64,000 nt of DNA from Turicibacter sp. (GCA_009780245.1 WRAJ01000007.1:17531-81530), one strand, 5' to 3'. Positions 7,844 to 16,989 are shown, numbered from the stretch's first letter. Program-made: numbers and translations. Notes: generated from the letters alone by a model not told the origin.

Positions 7844-8005
7844 CCTTTTGGTGATTGGGTTGGTGTGCTCTTTAATTTGATTGAGAGTGGGCGCCCTTTC
7901 GGTGACCATGATGTGAATGACTTTTGATTTTGTTTTGGGTCATTGCGTTTGTTTTTTACTCTTTAGCTACCGCGCCTTTTGGCTTGCTGGGGTAGTGATT
8001 AGGTG
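7844..8005. repeat. Dispersed ~160-bp intergenic repeat (family D), copy 1
   Basis: This stretch closely matches 16829-16989, including CGCCCTTTCGGTGACCATGA, ACTTTTGATTTTGTTTTGG and TAGCTACCGCGCCTTTTGGC. Inside each copy a CCTTTYGGTGAY motif occurs twice, and CTACC...GGGTAG can pair near the right end. It fills the gap between the epimerase and the next dehydrogenase gene and has no coding potential I can support. Confidence 0.85.
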
Positions 8006-8077
8006 GGGTTTGTGTGTTAGGAGATTGGGGGTTATGTGTTGGCTACGTTTTGGCGTAGGACAAGGAGGAGTGTTACC

Positions 8078-9178
8078 TTGAAAAAGTTACAAGTTGGTAT
8101 TATTGGGGCTGGCTTTATTGGGCGTCAGCACATTGAGGCGATTAGAAGGATTCCGAATACGGAGGTTGTGGTGCTTTGTGAGCACGATGGCACGCTTGCG
8201 AGAAAGATTGCTGATGAGTATGGCATTGCGCATAGTTTTGGCGATGTAGATGCGATGATTGCGGATGTGAAGTTAGACGTTGTGCATAACTGTACGCCTA
8301 GTAATATGCATTATGGCATCAACAAGAAGCTTTTAAATGCCGGCATTCATTTATATTGCGAGAAGCCGTTAACGCTCACCAGTGAAGAGTCAGAAGAGCT
8401 CGTAGAATTGGTTACAGCAAAGGGTTTAAAGGCTGCGGTTAATTTTAATTATCGTCATAATGCGATGGTTGAGGAAATGAAGGAGCGTATCGTTAGTAAG
8501 GAAATCGGAGACGTTTGGTATTTATCAGCTGAGTATTTGCAAGATTGGTTGTTAAAAGAAACGGATTTTGATTGGCGTGTTGAGACGGAGTTTGGTGGGA
8601 ATACGCGGGCGATTGCTGATATTGGTTCGCATTGTTTTGATACGATTCAATACATGCTAGATGATCAGATTACGGCTGTTCGTGCGAAGCGTTATACTTT
8701 GCATCCGACGCGTAAGAATCATGCTGGTGTGGAGGTTGTCGTTGAGAATGAGGACGCAGCGTTGGTGCAAATTAGAATGGCATCTGGTGTCGAAGGCGTT
8801 GTGCGTGTGTCACAAGTGTCAGCTGGGAAGAAGAATGATTTGAATGTCATTGTTGAAGGAACGAAGCAGGCGCTTGAATGGCATCAGGAAAAGCCAGATC
8901 GTCTGTGGACAGGTCATCAAGATGTCGGGAACACGGAAATTTTTGCGGATGCGAAGTATTTAAGTGGCCGTGCGAAGGATAAGATCAAGTTGCCAAACGG
9001 ACATGCGGTTGGTTGGGCAGATGCGTTTACTAATGGGATCAACTCATTTTACCAGTCGATTCTAAATGCGGATGCACATGCTGACTACACGGACTTTGAA
9101 CAAGCGCATCACATTATGAAGGTGATTGATGCGTGTGTGGAAAGTGATGAAACTGGGGATTGGGTGGAAGTAAAATAA
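8078..9178 (+). CDS. Gfo/Idh/MocA family oxidoreductase in the sugar operon
   Basis: A 366-residue dehydrogenase. The N-terminus (KKLQVGIIGAGFIGRQHIEAI) has the GxGxxG dinucleotide motif, and LYCEKPLTL carries the catalytic EKP lysine near residue 92. The C-terminal half has the family's beta-sheet domain with GSHCFDTIQYM. A longer frame begins at a GTG at 8036, but the AAGGAGGAG site is nine bases before the TTG at 8078, which gives the canonical start. It is probably co-transcribed with the epimerase upstream despite the 246-base gap holding a dispersed repeat. It likely oxidises the sugar or cyclitol brought in by the ABC importer. Confidence 0.9.
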   Translation: MKKLQVGIIGAGFIGRQHIEAIRRIPNTEVVVLCEHDGTLARKIADEYGIAHSFGDVDAMIADVKLDVVHNCTPSNMHYGINKKLLNAGIHLYCEKPLTLTSEESEELVELVTAKGLKAAVNFNYRHNAMVEEMKERIVSKEIGDVWYLSAEYLQDWLLKETDFDWRVETEFGGNTRAIADIGSHCFDTIQYMLDDQITAVRAKRYTLHPTRKNHAGVEVVVENEDAALVQIRMASGVEGVVRVSQVSAGKKNDLNVIVEGTKQALEWHQEKPDRLWTGHQDVGNTEIFADAKYLSGRAKDKIKLPNGHAVGWADAFTNGINSFYQSILNADAHADYTDFEQAHHIMKVIDACVESDETGDWVEVK

Positions 9179-9269
9179 ATTAATCGGAGAGCGTGCCGAG
9201 CTAGAGTGAGATGGTTTTAGGCCATTTCCGAGGGTATCGGCATATCCCATAAAGATGGAGGAATATAAA

Positions 9270-10289
9270 ATGAAAAAGTTTTTAGGATTAATGACTGTTG
9301 CATTATTTGCGGTGTTATTACTTGTAGGGTGTGGATCGGACGACAACGGTAACGATGTTGCTGATGAGAATGGTTACGAAGAAGTAGACAATGGTGATGA
9401 GGCAGGAAGCGATGAGATCGGTGAAATCGTTGTTGTTACACCTGCTGCAGAGCATGGCTGGTTAGCTGGTGTTGTTACTTTCGCTGAAATGGCTGGCGAA
9501 GAATTAGGATTTGATAACTTCAGAATCTTGGTTTCATCGACAGTTGCTGAGCAATCTGCTCAACTTGATGATTTAATCACGCAAGGTGTTGCTGCCATCG
9601 TACTTCAACCTCACAATTATGAGTTAGAAGTTTCTGCACAACGCGTTATCGATGCTGGCATTCCATTATTCGTATTCAACCGTGTTGTTGAAGTTGATTA
9701 CACGGCTTACGTGGCAGGTAGCAACCCATTAATGGGAGAATTACCAGCTCGCAGAATCGGTGAAGGATTAAACGGTGAAGGAACTGTGGTTAGATTAAAT
9801 AACCCTAACTCTGGAAGCTCAAGCCAAATCCGTAACGATGTCTTCTTAGAAGTAATGGCTGCTGAGTTCCCGAACATTCAAGTTATCGAATTAACGGTTC
9901 AAAGTTTTACGGCTCAAGATGCGCTAGTTGGGATGGCTGATATTCTAGTTGCACATCCACAAATTGATGCTGTATTTTCAACAGACGATGATTCTTCACT
10001 AGGAATCTTACAAGCGATCCGTGAAGCAGGTAGAACGGATATCCAGTTCATCTCTGGTGGTGGAGGAGCGCAAGTTTACTTCCGTGAAATCTACGCAAAT
10101 GATGATATCGACCTATTTACTGCAACTTACAGCCCAAGCATGATGGGAGATACAATCCGTGTTGCTTACAGATATTTAAGAGGTGAAGCAATCCCTGAGT
10201 TAGATGAAAACAATCACTGGATTATTCCACCTACAATTGTTACAAGAGACAATGTAGAAGAATTCTTAAACGAAGACCTACCATTCTAA
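9270..10289 (+). CDS. Sugar ABC transporter substrate-binding lipoprotein
   Basis: A 339-residue periplasmic-binding-protein type I (ribose/galactose class, Peripla_BP_4). A signal peptide ends in the lipobox LLVGC near residue 20, followed by an acidic Asp/Glu/Asn-rich linker to about residue 50, so the protein is anchored on the outer face of the membrane. The two-lobed domain has AAIVLQPHNYE and IDAVFSTDDDSSLGILQAIREAG. The ATG at 9270 follows GGAGG; the upstream ATG at 9255 lies within the site. A hairpin terminator after the gene allows more binding protein than ATPase to be made. ATPase and permease genes follow. Confidence 0.92.
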   Translation: MKKFLGLMTVALFAVLLLVGCGSDDNGNDVADENGYEEVDNGDEAGSDEIGEIVVVTPAAEHGWLAGVVTFAEMAGEELGFDNFRILVSSTVAEQSAQLDDLITQGVAAIVLQPHNYELEVSAQRVIDAGIPLFVFNRVVEVDYTAYVAGSNPLMGELPARRIGEGLNGEGTVVRLNNPNSGSSSQIRNDVFLEVMAAEFPNIQVIELTVQSFTAQDALVGMADILVAHPQIDAVFSTDDDSSLGILQAIREAGRTDIQFISGGGGAQVYFREIYANDDIDLFTATYSPSMMGDTIRVAYRYLRGEAIPELDENNHWIIPPTIVTRDNVEEFLNEDLPF

Positions 10290-10312
10290 GATTCGGGGGG
10301 AAGGCTGCCTAC

Positions 10313-10333
10313 ATAATTGGGGCAGCCGTTTTT
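10313..10333 (+). terminator. Terminator/attenuator after the binding-protein gene
   Basis: GGCTGCC and GGCAGCC form a 7-bp GC-rich stem, followed by GTTTTT. Located between binding-protein and ATPase genes, as in many importer operons, it probably lowers downstream expression. Confidence 0.8.
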
Positions 10334-10444
10334 AATTAAACGGATCAATTAAACTAATTACTAGGCAATTGCAAAAAGCTGAAACTATCGAATTTTCAGG
10401 GATTCCTTATATTTTCCGATAGTATGAGCTGTTCGGGATCAATT

Positions 10445-10633
10445 CGTCACAAAATCCACGATTTCGCTTGAAAAAGTGAAGGTTTATCAATGTGATCGAT
10501 CTCAAACCGTCACAAAATCCACGATTTCGCTTGAAAAAGTGAAGGTTCATCAAGGGGCTCGATCTCAAACCGTCATAAAATCCGTGATTTTGCTTGAAAA
10601 AGTGAAGGTTCATCAATGGGCTCGGTTTCAAAC
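10445..10633. repeat. Three tandem 63-bp repeats (family A, locus 2)
   Basis: Units begin at 10445, 10508 and 10571, period 63 bp. The core TTGAAAAAGTGAAGGTT matches the array at 529-716, and the paired arm ACCGTCAC sits about 25 bases upstream. The array lies between the binding-protein terminator and the ATPase gene, within a 408-base gap. A separate ACTATCG/CGATAGT inverted repeat (10384-10423) precedes it. The ATPase reading frame happens to stay open through the array but real translation starts at 10698. Confidence 0.9.
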
Positions 10634-10697
10634 CTATATTCGTGAGGAGAGTTTTGCAATTGCCTATTTAATTAATCTTAGAAAGGTGTGGAAACGT

Positions 10698-12191
10698 ATG
10701 AGTCATGCAGTTGAAATGAAAGATATATACAAATCCTTCGGTACAAATAATGTACTAAAGGGCGTGGACTTCACCTTAGAAAAGGGAAGTATTCATGCTT
10801 TGCTTGGGGAAAACGGAGCTGGTAAATCAACGTTAATGAACATTTTAGGCGGACTGCTTGAAGTTGATAAAGGAACTATCTCTGTAACGGGAACTTTGGT
10901 TTCAGATCAAAAGTCAGTTATTGATGAAAAGATTGGGTTTGTTCACCAAGAATTATCATTAGTTAATGACTTGAATATTTTTGAAAATCTATTTCTTGGA
11001 AATGAAAAGAAAAAAGGTATTTTCCTAGATAAAAAGGCAATGTCTGCGGAGGCGCAGGCAACACTAGATCGAATGGGCGTTGACATTGATCCATATACAA
11101 TGGTTTCAGAACTTTCGCCGTCGTATAAGCAAATCGTTGAAATCGCCAGAGCCATGATGAAAAATGCGGAAGTTATCATCATGGATGAGCCAACAACCTC
11201 ACTGACAGACGTTGAGATCGAAAAAATCTTTGAAGTAATGGGAACGCTTAAAAAGCAAGGGATCAGTTTGATTTTCATCTCGCATAAATTGAATGAAGTC
11301 ATTGAAATTTGCGATAGCTACACCATTTTGCGAGACGGTAATCTAGTTGCTAAAGGCGCTGTAACGATAGAAACGACTGAAAAAGAATTGAGTACACACA
11401 TGGTTGGTGCCGAAGTTCAGACAAGCGGTATTTATCAGGAGCGACAAATTGGCGATCTCGTACTAGAACTTAAAGGTATGTCGCGTCCGCGTGAATATCA
11501 GGATGTCAATATGAACGTTCGCAAAGGTGAGATTGTCGGTGTAACTGGGCTTATGGGGGATGGCCGTACTGAGCTTTTTGCTTCAGTTGCAGGTGCAAAT
11601 CACCCGTACGAAGGAAGTATTCTAGTAAATGGAAAAGAAGTGACAATGAAAAGAACTTCTGCGGCTAAGTTTAGCAAGTTGGGATATGTGCCTAAAAATC
11701 GCAAGGAAAATGCGATTATTAAAGATCTATCGGTTGAAGAAAATTTGGTGTTACCGATTATGAAAAACATTTCGCGTGTTGGCTTGATTGAGACTAAGCA
11801 GAAGAAAGAGTTGGTTGCAAGTTATGTCGAGAAGCTTAATATTAAGGTTAGCGATACGACAAACATGATCACATCTTTGTCAGGTGGAAATCAGCAGAAG
11901 GTTGTATTATCAAAAGTACTTAGTACAAACCCTGAAATAATTATCCTTGATAACCCGACGCAAGGTGTAGATATCGGTGCGAAAATGGAGATTTACCGTT
12001 TAATTGTAGAGCTTGCTAAACAGGGATTAAGTTTTATTATCTTGTCAAGTGAAATTCCAGAATTACAGCGCGTTTGCGATCGTGCTTATGTCATGTTTCA
12101 TGGGCAGATTAAGCAAGAATTCGCTCGTGATGAGTTAACAGAAGAAAACATTATGCTTGTTGCAACTGGTGGAACATTTGAATCTGCGTAA
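10698..12191 (+). CDS. Sugar ABC transporter ATPase (RbsA/MglA type, two ABC domains)
   Basis: A 497-residue cytoplasmic ATPase with two fused nucleotide-binding domains. Domain 1 has Walker A GENGAGKST near residue 40, signature LSPSYKQ and Walker B VIIMDEPTTSL. Domain 2 has the degenerate Walker A GLMGDGRTEL and signature LSGGNQQKV with IIILDNPTQG (Asn instead of catalytic Glu), the normal asymmetry of ribose-type importers. It powers import with the downstream permease. The frame is open back to 10476 through the 63-bp repeats, but the ATG at 10698 begins the conserved AVEMKDIYKSFG start and follows GAAAGGTG. Confidence 0.94.
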   Translation: MSHAVEMKDIYKSFGTNNVLKGVDFTLEKGSIHALLGENGAGKSTLMNILGGLLEVDKGTISVTGTLVSDQKSVIDEKIGFVHQELSLVNDLNIFENLFLGNEKKKGIFLDKKAMSAEAQATLDRMGVDIDPYTMVSELSPSYKQIVEIARAMMKNAEVIIMDEPTTSLTDVEIEKIFEVMGTLKKQGISLIFISHKLNEVIEICDSYTILRDGNLVAKGAVTIETTEKELSTHMVGAEVQTSGIYQERQIGDLVLELKGMSRPREYQDVNMNVRKGEIVGVTGLMGDGRTELFASVAGANHPYEGSILVNGKEVTMKRTSAAKFSKLGYVPKNRKENAIIKDLSVEENLVLPIMKNISRVGLIETKQKKELVASYVEKLNIKVSDTTNMITSLSGGNQQKVVLSKVLSTNPEIIILDNPTQGVDIGAKMEIYRLIVELAKQGLSFIILSSEIPELQRVCDRAYVMFHGQIKQEFARDELTEENIMLVATGGTFESA

Positions 12192-12221
12192 GATAGTAAT
12201 CAATGATGGAGGCAATTTATT

Positions 12222-13205
12222 ATGAATTTTAAAAATTTAAAAACCATGTTCGCAGAGAATAGTTCACTCTTTGCGTTCATTCTGATATTAATCGTTTCAA
12301 TATTTCTTCAGGGAACAACGTTCTTTAACATCCAAAACATCTCAAATGTTTTGTTAAATAATGCAACGATAGGCATTATTGCATTAGGTATGACACTCAT
12401 TATTATTTCTGGTGGCATTGATTTAGCGGTTGGGGCGCAATTAGCTTCTACTGGAATTATTGCGATTGCCGTAGCTAATAACACCGGGAGTGTTATTTTA
12501 GGCATCCTGGCAGCCATAGCCGCTGGTATGGCGATGGGTCTTTTATCAGGAACGATTATTTCTAAGTTCGGGATTCCAGCTTTTATTGCGACACTAGGTT
12601 TGATGCAGATTTATCGCTCGATTGCACAGCATCAGTTAAACGGTGGTGGTATTCTCGTTGATCGTGAGCTAGTGGGTGGCTTCTTATATATTTCAAATAC
12701 GAGAATCTTAGAATTCGGGAACTTTCCAGGAATTCCACTACCTGTTATTTACTGGCTCGTACTTGCTGTTGTTGTTCATATTGTTGCCAACAAGACTTCT
12801 TTCGGACGCCATATTTATGCCATCGGTAGTAATGAAAAAGCGGCTAACTTATCAGGGATTAATATCCACCGCGTTAAACTAGGTGTTTATATGCTTTCTG
12901 GTGCTTTGGTAGCGGTTGCTTCCATTATCGAAGCATCGAGACTAGGAGCAATGAACTCAGCAGTTTCTGGCACGATGGCTGAGCTTGATGCGATTGCTGC
13001 GGTAGTTATTGGTGGTACGGCTATGAGCGGTGGTAAAGGGAAAATCTCTGGCACTGTGTTTGGTATGCTAACGCTAGCGGTCATTAACAACATGATGAAC
13101 TTAATGGGAATGCCACCGTTTTTCGTTGCTGCAATCCGAGGTGGGATTATCATTTTAGCGGTGATGTTACAGCGTAGTGTTTCGGCGAAAGAGAAGCAAT
13201 ATTAA
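12222..13205 (+). CDS. Sugar ABC transporter permease (RbsC type)
   Basis: A 327-residue integral membrane protein of the BPD_transp_2 (ribose/xylose/galactose permease) family, with eight or more hydrophobic segments. The family signature is the GGTAMSGGKGKISGTVFGM loop near residue 265 and GGIDLAVGAQLASTG near residue 65. A GGAGG site precedes the ATG 30 bases after the ATPase stop, so translation of the two is close-coupled. It forms the membrane channel of the importer with the two-domain ATPase and the lipoprotein. One permease gene is present, so the channel is a homodimer. Confidence 0.94.
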   Translation: MNFKNLKTMFAENSSLFAFILILIVSIFLQGTTFFNIQNISNVLLNNATIGIIALGMTLIIISGGIDLAVGAQLASTGIIAIAVANNTGSVILGILAAIAAGMAMGLLSGTIISKFGIPAFIATLGLMQIYRSIAQHQLNGGGILVDRELVGGFLYISNTRILEFGNFPGIPLPVIYWLVLAVVVHIVANKTSFGRHIYAIGSNEKAANLSGINIHRVKLGVYMLSGALVAVASIIEASRLGAMNSAVSGTMAELDAIAAVVIGGTAMSGGKGKISGTVFGMLTLAVINNMMNLMGMPPFFVAAIRGGIIILAVMLQRSVSAKEKQY

Positions 13206-13232
13206 TATTATAAAAAGTGTAGGTGGATGAGG

Positions 13233-14147
13233 ATGATTAAATTAGGTTTAGTGAGTGCGATCTTGGGGCATAAAAATTTTGAAGAAACGATTGATTTTTT
13301 AGCGGCTAATGACCTTGAAACGGTTGAACTAGCTTGTTGGCCAGCCGGGAAGGCGGAGCGTCGTTATGCGGGTGTGAGCCATTTAGATGTTGACGGATTA
13401 ACGAAAGTAAAGGCGGATGCAGCGCTAGCTTATGCGAGTGCGAAAGGCATTGAAATTTCATCGCTAGGTTATTACCCAAACTTCTTAGACCCAGATGTGA
13501 GCAAACGTGAAGTTTATGTGAATCATTTTTATAAGTTAATTGATGCGTCTGCGTTGATGGGAATTAATCTAGTGACGACGTTTATCGGGCGCGACCAGCA
13601 TAAAACCGTAGCAGAGAACTTGGATTTGATGGAAGAGGTTTGGACGCCGATTTTAGCACATGCTGAAGCGAAGAACGTTCGCATCGGGATTGAGAATTGC
13701 CCGATGCTATTTACGGCTGACGAGTGGCCAGGTGGTCAAAACTTAATGACGACACCTAGTATTTGGCGCCAAGTATTCGAAAGATTCCCTAGTCCAATGT
13801 TAGGCTTGAACTACGACCCGTCACATTTTGTTTGGCAAAAAATTGATTACATCAAGCCGATTTATGAATTTAAAGATAAGCTGTTTCATGTCCACTACAA
13901 AGACATTAAATTGTACGAGGATAAGTTAGCTGACGTTGGTGTCATGGCGACACCTTTAGCATACATGTCACCTAAGATTCCGGGGTTAGGAGATGTGGAT
14001 TGGGGTAAATTCGTCTCAGCGTTGACCGATGTGGGATATACGGGTTATTCGGCAATTGAAGTTGAGGACAAAGCGTTTGAGAAAACCGAAGCGGATGTGG
14101 AAAAGTCAATTCAGTTGAGTGTGAAGTATTTAAGAAATTTTGTCTAA
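13233..14147 (+). CDS. Sugar-phosphate isomerase/epimerase family TIM-barrel protein
   Basis: A 304-residue AP-endonuclease-2-type barrel, distinct from the one at 6986. Landmarks are IGIENCPMLF (metal-binding Glu near residue 153), LGLNYDPSHFVWQ (Asp and His), FHVHYKDIKLYED (His) and YSAIEVEDKAFE near the C-terminus. These resemble IolE/IolH-like and xylose-isomerase-like enzymes of cyclitol and rare-sugar catabolism. It is the last gene of the operon and is followed by a good terminator. The in-frame ATG two codons upstream at 13227 is also possible; AGGTGG fits the start at 13233 better. The substrate is unknown. Confidence 0.85.
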   Translation: MIKLGLVSAILGHKNFEETIDFLAANDLETVELACWPAGKAERRYAGVSHLDVDGLTKVKADAALAYASAKGIEISSLGYYPNFLDPDVSKREVYVNHFYKLIDASALMGINLVTTFIGRDQHKTVAENLDLMEEVWTPILAHAEAKNVRIGIENCPMLFTADEWPGGQNLMTTPSIWRQVFERFPSPMLGLNYDPSHFVWQKIDYIKPIYEFKDKLFHVHYKDIKLYEDKLADVGVMATPLAYMSPKIPGLGDVDWGKFVSALTDVGYTGYSAIEVEDKAFEKTEADVEKSIQLSVKYLRNFV

Positions 14148-14151
14148 AATC

Positions 14152-14180
14152 AAATGTCAGTCAAGCACTGACATTTTTTT
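14152..14180 (+). terminator. Terminator of the sugar operon
   Basis: AAATGTCAGT and ACTGACATTT form a long stem around a 5-base loop and run into seven T residues. Confidence 0.9.
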
Positions 14181-14185
14181 ATGGA

Positions 14186-14209
14186 CTTCTAGGTCTTAAG
14201 ACCTAGAAG
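14186..14209. repeat. Perfect 24-bp palindrome
   Basis: CTTCTAGGTC-TTAA-GACCTAGAAG is perfectly self-complementary. It lies just after the sugar-operon terminator and about 130 bases upstream of the xpaC-like gene. There is no T-run on either side, so it looks more like a protein-binding site or cruciform than a terminator. Confidence 0.8.
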
Positions 14210-14338
14210 CGCTCGTTCTTTCGAATGAAATCGGGTGTTTCACGTCGACAAACGCCAGTTGCTGTGATATACTTCTATATAGATTAAAAATTCTTTTCAT
14301 CTAAATCTGTTAAAAGAAAAGAAGGAGGCTTTAGGAAA

Positions 14339-15589
14339 ATGAAAGATATTTTTTCAAACATCGAACAACAAATTGAAAACATTGATGCGAAAATCGAAAG
14401 CATCGTTGAGAACGTCACGGAATCTCAAAATTATGAGAAATTAAATCAGAAAATCAATGACATGGTTAACAGCTCATCTCATGCTTTTGAAAAAGGGTAC
14501 GCCAAAGCGGAGCGGGTGGTCAAAGATCAAACGGAAAAATTTAAAACGGCGACCCAAATCCAGCAGGAAAAGCTCAAGCAGCACACCGAAGAATTCCAAC
14601 AAACCTCGACCAAGCAGCCGTCAGAAAGCGGCTTGTTCGCCAAAAAAGGTGGCGTCCACGCTGGTGGGTTATCCATGGCGATTGTCGGTTTTATCTTCAC
14701 AGTACTCTCAGGCGTCGGCATCCTTGTGATGACATTCATGAGTGCGATCCTGTTACCAGGGGTTTGGACAACGATCAATCGGTTTCTCTTAGTTCCAGGA
14801 TTTGCCATTTTCCTCTCTATCGGTTGCATAGGCATCCTCATGATGAACAGCGTGGCAAGATTCAGAAAATACGTGCAAACGATTGGCAATAAAACGTATG
14901 CCGATGTTGCAAACCTTTCATCAGCGGTAAGAAAATCTGACAAGTTCACCCGTAGAGATATCAAGAAAATGATTCGCAACAACTGGTTTAAAGAGGGTAG
15001 ACTCACACACGATGAGTTAACGTTGATCGTTAGCCGCGCGACTTATCAAGAATACGAGGCAAATCGACAGCGTGAGGTAGCCGCGCAGAAAAAAGAGGCG
15101 CACAACCGACAGATCCACGAGCAATTGCCGGTGCAAGCACAGACGATTTTGATTCAAGGTGAAGATTTTATCGAAGCGATCAAAAAGCATAAAGGAGCCA
15201 TAACCGATCCGGACACGGTGATGAAATTGTCGCAACTTGAATTGATCCTTAAAAAGATCTTCAAGCGTGTCAAAGAGCGCCCAGACATAGTGCCTGCAAC
15301 GAGAAAGATGATGGACTACTATTTACCGACCACCGTAAAGCTGTTAGAAGCTTATGCACAATTAGAAAAGCAAGCGATTCAAGGCACTAACATTGTCGCA
15401 GCTAAAACAGAAATTAAAGATTCGCTGGATACATTGGTTTCGGCTTATGAGAAACTCTTGGACGATTTGTTTGAAGATGTCATGCTGGATGTTTCCACGG
15501 ACATATCAGTTTTAAATACCATGTTAGCCCAAGACGGGTTGACAGACGGTGAGTTGGGTAGTATAAAGAATGACAGAGGTGACGAGTAA
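14339..15589 (+). CDS. XpaC-like 5-bromo-4-chloroindolyl phosphate hydrolysis family protein
   Basis: A 416-residue protein of the XpaC family. Residues 1-95 are a charged, coiled-coil-prone stretch (IEQQIENIDAKIESI repeats), followed by two adjacent hydrophobic segments (about 105-135 and 145-165) and a soluble helical C-terminal domain with the TRRDIKKMIRNNWFKEGRLT motif. Its stop overlaps the start of the telA-family gene by one base (TAATG), the xpaC-yaaN pairing known in B. subtilis and other Bacillota. The role is not established; members are linked to envelope stress or toxic-compound resistance. A GAAGGAGG site precedes the ATG. Confidence 0.82.
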   Translation: MKDIFSNIEQQIENIDAKIESIVENVTESQNYEKLNQKINDMVNSSSHAFEKGYAKAERVVKDQTEKFKTATQIQQEKLKQHTEEFQQTSTKQPSESGLFAKKGGVHAGGLSMAIVGFIFTVLSGVGILVMTFMSAILLPGVWTTINRFLLVPGFAIFLSIGCIGILMMNSVARFRKYVQTIGNKTYADVANLSSAVRKSDKFTRRDIKKMIRNNWFKEGRLTHDELTLIVSRATYQEYEANRQREVAAQKKEAHNRQIHEQLPVQAQTILIQGEDFIEAIKKHKGAITDPDTVMKLSQLELILKKIFKRVKERPDIVPATRKMMDYYLPTTVKLLEAYAQLEKQAIQGTNIVAAKTEIKDSLDTLVSAYEKLLDDLFEDVMLDVSTDISVLNTMLAQDGLTDGELGSIKNDRGDE

Positions 15590-16752
15590 TGGCAGAAGAG
15601 AAATTAGATAGCTTAGAAACAACAGTAACACCGACTTTAACGTTAGATCCGTTTGCAGGCGATGATGAAGCGCCAGTCGTGGCAGAACTGGTGGTCGATA
15701 CACCTGAAACAGGCGAGGTCATCATTGCGGATACGACACTATCCCCGGAAGAGCAGAAAATGGTGGATGACTTTGCGCTACAAATTGATTTGACCAATTC
15801 AAACGTCATTCTTCAATACGGAGCGGGGGTTCAGAAGAAGATGGCTGATTTTTCTGAAAATACTTTAAATAACGTTAAAACAAAAGATTTAGGCGAAGTT
15901 GGAAAGCTATTAACGGGCGTTGTGACGGAGCTTAAAAATTTCGATGAAGAAGAAACGAAAGGCTTGTTCGGGAAGTTGAAGAAGCAGTCGAATCGCATTA
16001 ATACGATGCGTGCGAAGTACGATAAGGCTGAGGTTAACATTGCGAAGATTACGAATGTGATGGAAGGGCATCAAGTGACGTTGATGAAAGACATCGCGAT
16101 GCTCGATAAGATGTACGAGCTGAATCTGAATTATTTCAAGGAATTGTCGATGTACATTTTAGCAGGGAAGAAAAAACTGGCAGATGTGAAAGCGAACGAT
16201 TTGGCACAAGCGATGCAGCTGGCTCAGACGACTGGACGCCCGGAAGATGCGCAAGCAGCGCGTGATTTAGACGGTTTGTGTAACCGATTTGAAAAGAAAA
16301 TTCATGATTTAGAGCTAACGAAAACCATTGCGATGCAGACCGCACCACAGATTCGTCTGATTCAGGGCAATAACACGGTGCTCGTGGAAAAAATTCAATC
16401 GACACTTGTTAATACGATACCGTTGTGGAAAAGTCAGATGGTCCTTGCTTTAGGGGTTGAGCATTCATCACAAGCGGCAACAGCGCAACGCCAAGTGACG
16501 GACATGACAAACGAGTTGTTGAAGAAGAATGCGCAGACGTTGAAGACGGCAACGATTGAGACAGCGAAAGAGTCGGAGCGCGGGATTGTGGACATGGAGA
16601 CGCTGAAGGTGACGAACGAAGCATTGATTTCCACGTTGGATGAAGTGTTGAAGATTCAGCAGGACGGGCGTATGAAGCGTCAAGAGGCGGAGGAAGAAAT
16701 TCGTCGCATTGAGGGTGAGTTGAAGGGGAAATTGTTGCAAATTAGTGGGTAA
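15589..16752 (+). CDS. TelA family toxic anion resistance protein
   Basis: A 387-residue, mostly helical cytoplasmic protein of the TelA/YaaN family (Pfam TelA), first linked to tellurite resistance. Conserved segments include FGKLKKQSNRINTMRAKYDKAE, LDKMYELNLNYFKELSMYI and the C-terminal IQQDGRMKRQEAEEEIRRIE. An acidic, threonine-rich N-terminal 45 residues precedes the domain. Length is typical. It overlaps the xpaC-like stop by one base, so both are made together. A dispersed repeat and a perfect 23-bp inverted repeat follow, with no ordinary terminator. Whether it really confers oxyanion resistance here is unknown. Confidence 0.9.
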   Translation: MAEEKLDSLETTVTPTLTLDPFAGDDEAPVVAELVVDTPETGEVIIADTTLSPEEQKMVDDFALQIDLTNSNVILQYGAGVQKKMADFSENTLNNVKTKDLGEVGKLLTGVVTELKNFDEEETKGLFGKLKKQSNRINTMRAKYDKAEVNIAKITNVMEGHQVTLMKDIAMLDKMYELNLNYFKELSMYILAGKKKLADVKANDLAQAMQLAQTTGRPEDAQAARDLDGLCNRFEKKIHDLELTKTIAMQTAPQIRLIQGNNTVLVEKIQSTLVNTIPLWKSQMVLALGVEHSSQAATAQRQVTDMTNELLKKNAQTLKTATIETAKESERGIVDMETLKVTNEALISTLDEVLKIQQDGRMKRQEAEEEIRRIEGELKGKLLQISG

Positions 16753-16828
16753 GATAAGTAACCTCTGTCTGATTGGCGGGGGTTATTTTGATTTTTTGGG
16801 TGCTTTTCGATTGGGTTTAGTGTGGTGT

Positions 16829-16989
16829 CCTTTCGGTGATTGAGTTGGTGTGGTTTTTAGTTTTGTTTGGGGTTAGCGCCCTTTCGGTGACCATGATGTG
16901 AACGACTTTTGATTTTGTTTTGGTCACTGCGTGTGTTTAGTGCTCTTTAGCTACCGCGCCTTTTGGCTTACTGGGGTAGTGATGAGGTG
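16829..16989. repeat. Dispersed ~160-bp intergenic repeat (family D), copy 2
   Basis: Matches 7844-8005 over almost its whole length with scattered substitutions and small indels. It fills most of the 364-base gap between telA and the sigma-factor gene. The right end runs into the inverted repeat at 16975-17022, which copy 1 lacks. Confidence 0.85.

Noticed and set aside
10407..10631. Minus-strand ORF of 74 residues through the second 63-bp array
   Set aside because: Same cause as above: translated tandem repeats, no start signal, overlapping the ATPase leader.
10476..10697. N-terminal extension of the sugar ABC ATPase through the repeats
   Set aside because: The frame is open but the conserved protein starts at 10698 with its own ribosome site.
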